Source: UBA9988 sp964574105 (GTDB lineage: Bacteria; Patescibacteriota; Minisyncoccia; Phycocordibacterales; UBA9988). From it: DNA of 18,819 nt. Location: the NCBI GenBank assembly GCA_964574105.1, contig CAZNKH010000011.1:1-18819 (forward strand). The letters are read 5' to 3'. Under the pieces are notes generated by a model. It saw only the letters and a program-made list of their open reading frames with translations, was not told the DNA's origin and searched no databases. A program made the translations under genes and the position numbers. This document shows, piece by piece, positions 14,931-18,819 of this stretch (within the stretch, counting starts at the first letter, position 1; every line of letters starts with the position of its first letter).

Positions 14931-15216
14931 GCCTCGGACATTTCCGCTAGGGCTACTCGCGCCTAGATGTCTAGGTTTGGCGCGTTTCCTCGCTCTACGG
15001 CACTGCGGTGCCGGAGCTCGGGCGCCAGCTGTTTGGGGGAAGGAAGGAATCCTTCCCCCAGCTTCGCCTCGTCTCGGCAGGGCTCGACCAACCGGCTCAG
15101 CCAACCCCCTTCCTCGTTTTCATATCCGAGTATCTCTCAAGATTATTTATTTCTTCTTGCTTATTACGGCGGCGCTCATCCGTGAGTCAGGACGCCCTAG
15201 CGGAAATGTCCGAGGC
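14931..15216. repeat. Element of 286 bp bounded by a perfect 23-bp inverted repeat
   Basis: Bases 14931-14953 (starting GCCTCGGACATTTCC) are the exact reverse complement of 15194-15216 (ending GGAAATGTCCGAGGC). The 240-bp interior holds at least three further strong hairpins. I see no target-site duplication next to the repeat ends and no transposase, so it may be a MITE-like remnant or the closing helix of a large structured RNA. Confidence 0.7.
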
Positions 15217-15264
15217 TCAAATCCCTATTGCACACTTGACCCACCCTCCCGTTCGCGTGTGCGC

Positions 15265-15296
15265 AAAACCCCCTCGCAAGGACAAGAGGGTGCGAG
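15265..15296 (-). terminator. Possible terminator of the TIR operon
   Basis: On the minus strand CTCGCA (15296-15291) can pair with TGCGAG (15278-15273), or alternatively CCCTC (15290-15286) with GAGGG (15275-15271), followed by TTTT (15268-15265). It lies about 10 nt after the stop codon of the membrane-protein gene. Confidence 0.45.
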
Positions 15297-15305
15297 CGGG
15301 GCTCC

Positions 15306-15752
15306 CTAGCAAATCAAAGAAAAAAGTATATACAAAAACAAAACCCCATAGAATCCAAGAAACAACCATGGTAATTTTTTCTCTACACTTGTTAGCTTTG
15401 AATGAGTTTTATTCTCCTTTCCTTCTTTTAATCTTTGCCACTCGTCTGCGTAAACTTTCCAAGGTAATTTTTCTTCCATCTCATGAATAATGTGGTACTT
15501 CACTGAATTTAAACTTTTGTAATTCTTAAGCATAGATGCCCATACCACACAAAGCAAAAAACCAAAGAGCGTTATTAGTATATGTATGAAGTTGATATCT
15601 TTTTGTGTTGCAAGAAAAGCAAAAATTATTGAGTGAGCAGATATGAATATTTTATTCGCACCTTCTCTCCTAGAACTAACTCTATCAGCCATTTCGACAG
15701 CTAACTTGTATTGTTCAAACAGTAAATTTTTTTCTTCCATATTATTAGGCAT
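15306..15752 (-). CDS. Small multi-pass membrane protein, RipA-like; partner of the TIR protein
   Basis: The protein has 148 residues from the ATG at 15752 (overlapping the TIR gene by 8 nt) or 144 from the ATG at 15740, just after the TIR stop. It has an amphipathic N-terminus (EQYKLAVEMADRVSSRREGANK), a first hydrophobic stretch (IFISAHSIIFAFLA), a second helix (FIHILITLFGFLLCVVWASML), a conserved-looking cytoplasmic part (SLNSVKYHIIHEMEEKLPWK) and a third helix (LPWLFLGFYGVLFLYILFSL) at the end; sequences are quoted as segments. This pattern resembles the family named for the RipA octameric membrane protein; I recall this only from motif shape. With the TIR gene upstream it may act as a membrane effector. 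AT-rich codon use differs from the core genes. Confidence 0.7.
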   Translation of the reverse strand: MPNNMEEKNLLFEQYKLAVEMADRVSSRREGANKIFISAHSIIFAFLATQKDINFIHILITLFGFLLCVVWASMLKNYKSLNSVKYHIIHEMEEKLPWKVYADEWQRLKEGKENKTHSKLTSVEKKLPWLFLGFYGVLFLYILFSLIC

Positions 15753-16158
15753 CTAATTCTCGTATAGCAGAAATAATAGGGCTAGCATTCCAACCAACAA
15801 TTTTATGAGCATTATCCTTTACAACTTGAGATGTTTTTTCACTGGCCCAAGGTTCAATTGCAAGAATAGGTTTTGGTGTTGTGAACCCTTTATTTGCGAG
15901 CTGGATTTCTTTATTTATCCATTTACTATAAGTTGAATACACGCCCGCTAATATAACAATCACATCACAAAATTGCATCCTCTCTTTTATCGCTTCAAGC
16001 AACTCTCTATCCGTTCCAGCGTTATGAATAGGACTGTCTTTAGGTACAGAATAGTTTCTGTATGAGAACCTTCCATCGCTATCTAGCATTTTGATCAGTT
16101 TGTCATACGCATCGCCATACGCCCATGAGTGACTAATAAATATGTTATATGTTTTCAT
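15745..16158 (-). CDS. TIR-domain protein, ThsB/MTH538-like (DUF1863)
   Basis: The protein is a single TIR domain of 137 residues from the ATG at 16158, which follows the upstream stop as TAATATG; a longer frame to 16227 would overlap that gene and adds only a basic, Asn-rich stretch. It shows YNIFISHSW at the first strand, a FSYRNYSVPKDSPI loop, FCDVIVILAGVYSTYSKWINKEI with candidate catalytic Glu84, and PILAIEPWASEKTS followed by IVGWNASPI. These are hallmarks of the TIR proteins that act as ThsB in Thoeris anti-phage systems, which make NAD-derived signals. ThsA (SIR2-SLOG) is not present; the downstream neighbour is a membrane protein. NADase or signalling activity is inferred. Confidence 0.85.
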   Translation of the reverse strand: MKTYNIFISHSWAYGDAYDKLIKMLDSDGRFSYRNYSVPKDSPIHNAGTDRELLEAIKERMQFCDVIVILAGVYSTYSKWINKEIQLANKGFTTPKPILAIEPWASEKTSQVVKDNAHKIVGWNASPIISAIRELDA

Positions 16159-16159
16159 A

Positions 16160-16456
16160 TTATTTATGTTGTTCGTTATGTTCAGGTTGTTCCTTTTTAA
16201 TAATAGTTTTTTCGATTTGATGGGCACGAATTTTAGTTTTTACTTGTGCGTATTGAAATCTTGTTCCTTCGGGGATTTGTTCCTTCTTTATATCTTTATG
16301 TTCTATTAGGCGATCCTGTCCGCGTCCACGGCCGGCAATCCCTGTATACAGGTTTTCTCCGGTTCTACTTTTAATTTTATAGATGATTGCCTTGTCTTGT
16401 GGAACATTCGCAATGTTTGCTTTTGTAAATTTTTGGGTCCTACTAAATTTTGGCAT
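16160..16456 (-). CDS. Small GIY-YIG nuclease-like protein
   Basis: This 98-residue protein consists of little more than a GIY-YIG core. Residues 23-28 (AIIYKI) match the GIY strand, 37-39 (YTG) the YIG strand, Arg49 in DRLIEH the catalytic arginine, Glu82 in HQIEKTIIKK the metal-binding glutamate, and Asn94 in QPEHN the final conserved asparagine. The N-terminus is basic. It is the first gene of the minus-strand operon that continues into the TIR and membrane protein genes (stop and next ATG are one base apart). GIY-YIG domains cut DNA in restriction, repair and homing enzymes; which applies here cannot be told. It could be a nuclease component of a defence module. Confidence 0.7.
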   Translation of the reverse strand: MPKFSRTQKFTKANIANVPQDKAIIYKIKSRTGENLYTGIAGRGRGQDRLIEHKDIKKEQIPEGTRFQYAQVKTKIRAHQIEKTIIKKEQPEHNEQHK

Positions 16457-16487
16457 AGTGATTTTTGTTAATTTATAATGTGGATAA

Positions 16488-16532
16488 CTAGTTTTGGACT
16501 TTCTAGTTTTGTTCTAGTATACTGTAAGTATA
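16488..16532. promoter_or_regulatory. Operator-like repeats between the divergent accessory genes
   Basis: CTAGTTTTG occurs at 16488-16496 and 16503-16511 (15 bp apart), with CTAGT again at 16514. Immediately after, TATACT-GTA-AGTATA (16518-16532) is a perfect 6-3-6 palindrome that contains the -10 boxes of both directions. These are good candidate sites for the LexA domain encoded by the plus-strand gene. Confidence 0.5.
16494..16523 (+). promoter_or_regulatory. Possible promoter of the LexA-methyltransferase gene
   Basis: TTGGAC (16494-16499) and TATACT (16518-16523) are 18 nt apart. Transcription would start near 16530, with a leader of about 30 nt before the ATG at 16562. The -35 match is weak; the -10 is shared as half of the palindrome. 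Confidence 0.4.
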
Positions 16533-16555
16533 GAAATTAGAAAATAATTTGTCAA
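16527..16555 (-). promoter_or_regulatory. Consensus sigma70-type promoter of the GIY-YIG/TIR operon
   Basis: On the minus strand a perfect TTGACA (16555-16550) is followed after 17 nt by TATACT (16532-16527). Predicted start is near 16520, giving a leader of about 64 nt that runs through the CTAGTTTTG repeats. It is one of the strongest promoter matches in the window. Confidence 0.65.
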
Positions 16556-16561
16556 TCCATT

Positions 16562-17923
16562 ATGCTTACAAAAAAACAAAAAAAGGTCTTGGACTATATT
16601 GAATCCTATGCTCAAAAGCATGGGTTTAGTCCTTCTCACGACGAAATAAGGAAACATCTCAAACTCTCCTCCGTTTCCACAGTCAATCATTATATGAAAA
16701 TTCTACAAGAAAAGGGTTACATTAAGCGTGAAAAAAACACTGCTCGATCAGTAGAGGTTGGTAAGAAAGAAAGCATAATGAACATACAATTTAAGGGCTA
16801 CATCGCCGCGGGGCAACCAATAGAAGCAGTTGAGGAATTTGAGACAATTACAGTCCCGAGCGGGTTAGTATCTACTGGAGAACATTTTGCACTTGGTATT
16901 AAGGGCGACAGTATGATTGATGAGGGTATTTTTGATGGCGATACAGTAATTATCAGAAAACAAAGCACTGTTGCAGACGGCGAAACCGCTGTTGCCTTGA
17001 TAAATGACAATGAGGTAACACTAAAGAAAATTTTTAAAGAAAAAAACAGAATTCGTTTGCAACCAGCAAACCCAAAACTTAAACCTTTTTTTGTTAAGGA
17101 AGTAGTAATTCAAGGAAAAGTTATCAGCACATTCAGAAATCTCGAAGAGCAGAAAAAGAAAGAAGAAAAGTTTAAATTCAATCAATTTTTATGTGGTGAT
17201 GTTTTGGATATGATTAAAAAAATACCAGACTCATCAATTCATTTTGCTGTCACTTCACCACCATATAATGTCGGAAAGGATTATGACAATCACAATGATA
17301 AAATGAATCATCAAGATTATCTTGATTGGTTGTATAAAGTTTGGATTGAAACTAAAAGAGTTCTTGTTCCCGGCGGAAGATTTGCAATAAATATTGCACC
17401 TACTGGCATTAAGGATTTTGTTGCGATTCACCATGATTATATTGAGCAAATGAAAAAGCTCGGTATGAAATTTAGAACAGAGATACTTTGGTATAAGCAA
17501 ACAATGCTTAAAAGAACAGCATGGGGTAGTTTTAAAAGTCCTGCAAACCCACATATTGTTCCATCTTGGGAATATGTGCTTATTTTTACAAAAGACCAGG
17601 ATAGATTAGATGGTGATCCTCAAATGGCAGATATTACAAAAGAAGAATTTATGAAATTCTCTGATGGTTTTTGGAAGATTCAACCTGAAACACAAAGAAA
17701 GGGTCATCCGGCACCATTCCCCGAGGAACTTATATATAGATTAGTAAAATTCTACTCATATAAAGGAAACAATATTCTCGATATGTTTGGTGGAACTGGA
17801 ACTGTTGCTACAATCGCAACAAGAACAGGAAGAAATTTCGTACATATAGATATCTCGCCGCAATATTGTAAAGTAGCTAGTGATAGAGTCGAAAAAGAAA
17901 AATCACAAAATAAACTTATGTAA
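16562..17923 (+). CDS. LexA repressor fused to a beta-class DNA methyltransferase (N4-cytosine/N6-adenine type)
   Basis: One uninterrupted 453-residue frame joins two full proteins. Residues 1-193 are a complete LexA: N-terminal winged HTH (LTKKQKKVLDYIES; helix pair near 25-50), the self-cleavage bond A83-G84 in YIAAGQP, catalytic Ser117 in KGDSMIDEG and Lys155 in EVTLKKIF, positions almost equal to E. coli LexA. After a charged linker (EEQKKKEEKFK), residues 205-446 form a DNA methyltransferase with motif IV TSPPYNVG (231-238), motif X HPAPFPEEL (382-390) and motif I ILDMFGGTGT (405-414), i.e. IV before I, the beta class. TSPPY is common in m4C enzymes but does not exclude m6A. It converges with the HNH nuclease gene and diverges from the TIR operon. 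Damage-triggered cleavage would split DNA binding from methylation. Confidence 0.88.
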   Translation: MLTKKQKKVLDYIESYAQKHGFSPSHDEIRKHLKLSSVSTVNHYMKILQEKGYIKREKNTARSVEVGKKESIMNIQFKGYIAAGQPIEAVEEFETITVPSGLVSTGEHFALGIKGDSMIDEGIFDGDTVIIRKQSTVADGETAVALINDNEVTLKKIFKEKNRIRLQPANPKLKPFFVKEVVIQGKVISTFRNLEEQKKKEEKFKFNQFLCGDVLDMIKKIPDSSIHFAVTSPPYNVGKDYDNHNDKMNHQDYLDWLYKVWIETKRVLVPGGRFAINIAPTGIKDFVAIHHDYIEQMKKLGMKFRTEILWYKQTMLKRTAWGSFKSPANPHIVPSWEYVLIFTKDQDRLDGDPQMADITKEEFMKFSDGFWKIQPETQRKGHPAPFPEELIYRLVKFYSYKGNNILDMFGGTGTVATIATRTGRNFVHIDISPQYCKVASDRVEKEKSQNKLM

Positions 17924-17925
17924 TA

Positions 17926-17955
17926 GAAAAAACCGCTCCAAAGAGCGGTTTTTTC
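17926..17955. terminator. Perfect bidirectional intrinsic terminator
   Basis: GAAAAAACCGCTC (17926-17938) pairs without mismatch with GAGCGGTTTTTTC (17943-17955) around a CAAA loop. Each strand has a GC stem followed by six Ts. It serves both the LexA-methyltransferase gene and the convergent HNH gene. Confidence 0.92.
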
Positions 17956-17958
17956 TAT

Positions 17959-18540
17959 TTAATCTTTTACTTCCGTATCAATATTGTATTTATCAAATGT
18001 CTTTAGAACTTCTTCGCAAAATGATATAAGATTCTGATCACCATTTTTGTTAGACGCTTTTAATAGACGAATAAAATATCTTTTTCCTAGTGTTGTTTGT
18101 CCTAAATTCTTTTTCAAGAAGTTATGTTGAGAACATAGGGTTTGACCATTTTCTAATGTAGCTTTCCCACCTTTGTCTTTTGGTTTAACATGGTCAGCTT
18201 GTATTTCCATACCTTCTTTTGGCCCTCGTCCACATATAACACACCTGTATTGGTCACGCTCAAAAATTTCTTTTTTCGTTTTTGCATCAAAATCTTCAAG
18301 TTGTCGATTATTTATATGTGACGGATCATAATGATAGACTCCTTTTGCTATTTGCATTAAGAAGCCGTCCTGGTACAGCTTCCTAATTCCTCGATCTGGG
18401 TCACGAAAAACTTGCCCCGTTCTCTTTTTAAATTCTTTAGTCACCCAATCAACAACTTCGGGATGAGGAATATCTCTGTTTGGATTCTTTGTATAAAATT
18501 CAACCAGAATATCTTTTTGTGAGATTTTTTTCTTTTTCAT
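17959..18540 (-). CDS. Winged-helix plus HNH endonuclease, probable type II restriction enzyme
   Basis: The 193-residue protein has an N-terminal winged-helix-like domain (about residues 8-72; ILVEFYTKNPNRDIPHPEVV, then RKLYQDGFLMQIAKGVYHYDP as the wing, quoted in part). The HNH domain follows (88-145) with C100 and C103 in RCVICG, D116-H117 in ADHVKP, N131 in LENGQTL, and C136 and H139 in CSQHN, giving both a zinc site and the beta-beta-alpha-metal catalytic set. A C-terminal helical tail ends in TEVKD. It follows a controller-like XRE gene by one base (TAATATG) and converges with a DNA methyltransferase, the usual setting of a restriction gene. Target sequence unknown. An McrA-like or homing role is the alternative. 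Confidence 0.8.
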   Translation of the reverse strand: MKKKKISQKDILVEFYTKNPNRDIPHPEVVDWVTKEFKKRTGQVFRDPDRGIRKLYQDGFLMQIAKGVYHYDPSHINNRQLEDFDAKTKKEIFERDQYRCVICGRGPKEGMEIQADHVKPKDKGGKATLENGQTLCSQHNFLKKNLGQTTLGKRYFIRLLKASNKNGDQNLISFCEEVLKTFDKYNIDTEVKD

Positions 18541-18541
18541 A

Positions 18542-18769
18542 TTATTTAACGAAAAAATCTAGCGATTTTTTATAAAGTTTTGCAAACTCTTTGAGTTGCA
18601 AAACATCAAACCGTCTTTGTCCTGATTCTATTTTGGAAACATAAGATTGAGTTCTACCAAGTTTCTCGGCTACTTCAATTTGCCCTAGACCAGCTTCAAG
18701 ACGCGCTTGTTTCAAGCGCTCAACAATCTTTTTGTGGTCATCTTGGTAAATTGCTCTTGGCATGTGCAT
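18542..18769 (-). CDS. XRE-family transcriptional regulator resembling an R-M controller protein
   Basis: The protein has 75 residues from the ATG at 18769, or 73 from the ATG at 18763. It is a bare Cro/C1-type HTH: RLKQARLEAGLGQIEVAEKLG (first helices), then RTQSYVSKIESGQRRFDVLQL with the recognition helix, and FAKLYKKSLDFFVK; the segments are quoted in parts. Size and composition match controller (C) proteins that time expression of restriction genes, and the HNH gene starts one base after its stop. Upstream, TATTATTCC (18791-18799) and TAATATTCC (18776-18784) are near-identical repeats 15 bp apart that could be its own operator. A stand-alone phage-type repressor is the alternative. Confidence 0.8.
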   Translation of the reverse strand: MHMPRAIYQDDHKKIVERLKQARLEAGLGQIEVAEKLGRTQSYVSKIESGQRRFDVLQLKEFAKLYKKSLDFFVK

Positions 18770-18774
18770 ATATC

Positions 18775-18802
18775 ATAATATTCCATTGTGTATTATTCCA
18801 AA
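18775..18802 (-). promoter_or_regulatory. Possible promoter and operator of the controller-HNH operon
   Basis: On the minus strand TTTGGA (18802-18797) and TATTAT (18780-18775) are 16 nt apart. The -10 box lies 5 nt before the first ATG and 11 nt before the second, so the second (18763) fits a leaderless start better. The GGAATA-type repeats overlap these boxes. Confidence 0.4.
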
Positions 18803-18819
18803 CTGCCATATAATGTAAT

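Larger units (their letters stand above)
14659..15305. other. GC-rich non-coding stretch rich in inverted repeats
   Basis: This is the only gap of more than 300 nt in the window. Open frames here are short or read through palindromes and look spurious. The stretch contains several hairpin-forming elements: an imperfect inverted repeat (14711-14862), a 23-bp perfect pair (14931-14953 with 15194-15216), CGGCAC/GTGCCG (14998-15013), CCTAGA/TCTAGG (14962-14975) and a 10-bp stem GGGGGAAGGA/TCCTTCCCCC (15035-15059). The 10-mer CTCGGACATT occurs directly repeated at 14873 and 14933. A TATACT at 14882-14887 lacks a good -35. The region lies exactly between GC-richer core genes and the AT-rich island. 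Confidence 0.7.

Noticed and set aside
15190..15235. tRNA-like motif (GGCTCAAATCCC resembling a T-loop).
   Set aside because: The flanks cannot form the T stem, and no acceptor or anticodon stem can be drawn around it.
14680..15490. Several overlapping ORFs on both strands (for example 14869-15309, 15008-15490 plus; 14907-15104 minus).
   Set aside because: They run through strong hairpins, have low-complexity Arg/Ser/Pro composition and no recognisable domain; high GC content explains the lack of stops.
16159..16227. Upstream extension of the TIR gene to 16227.
   Set aside because: It overlaps the GIY-YIG gene and adds an Asn/Lys-rich stretch; the TAATATG junction gives a better start at 16158.
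16488..16511. CRISPR-like repeats.
   Set aside because: Only two short CTAGTTTTG copies 15 bp apart, with no spacer-repeat array and no cas genes; operator repeats are a better explanation.

Overview
The window looks like a chromosomal segment from a Patescibacteria (Candidate Phyla Radiation) bacterium, probably of the Parcubacteria/Paceibacteria group. This rests on compact genes, an rpsU-ybeY-ftsA-ftsZ-trxB string, tandem small T4SS-pilin-like membrane proteins, a four-domain ribosomal protein S1, and almost no Shine-Dalgarno sequences. The taxonomic placement is inference; the window contains no rRNA gene.

Positions 1-6762 (minus strand) read as one long gene cluster. From 5' to 3' it holds a metallo-beta-lactamase-fold protein without the usual metal ligands, a small membrane protein, gyrA, a SAM methyltransferase (with its own promoter at the gyrA end), an orphan membrane-anchored solute-binding protein, and four small pilin-like proteins, the last cut by the window edge. 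A divergent promoter region at 6763-6824 separates this cluster from rpsA (S1). Between rpsA and pth lies an orphan transcription unit of about 230 nt, with a near-consensus promoter, strong hairpins and an intrinsic terminator. It is a candidate structured non-coding RNA that I could not assign to a family.

Positions 8207-14658 hold core genes: pth (minus), then lepB, hisS, rpsU, ybeY, ftsA, ftsZ and a thioredoxin-reductase-like flavoprotein (plus). In at least six promoters the -10 box sits only 7-10 nt before the ATG, which predicts leaderless or nearly leaderless mRNAs.

Positions 14659-15305 are a GC-rich non-coding stretch of 647 nt built from nested inverted repeats, including a perfect 23-bp pair 240 bp apart. 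It marks the border with an AT-rich accessory island at 15306-18769. The island holds a minus-strand operon (GIY-YIG nuclease-like protein, ThsB-like TIR protein, small membrane protein) and a plus-strand gene fusing a complete LexA (HTH, Ala-Gly cleavage site, Ser/Lys dyad) to a beta-class DNA methyltransferase. It ends with a minus-strand pair: an XRE regulator resembling an R-M controller protein and a winged-helix-HNH nuclease. The HNH nuclease and the LexA-methyltransferase converge on a perfect bidirectional terminator.

My reading is a defence island: a type II-like restriction-modification system whose methyltransferase carries its own SOS-type repressor/protease, beside a TIR-plus-membrane-protein module. 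The LexA-MTase and the TIR operon share one divergent promoter region whose two -10 boxes form a 6-3-6 palindrome, so the fusion protein may control both itself and the TIR module. That regulatory link is inferred, not shown.
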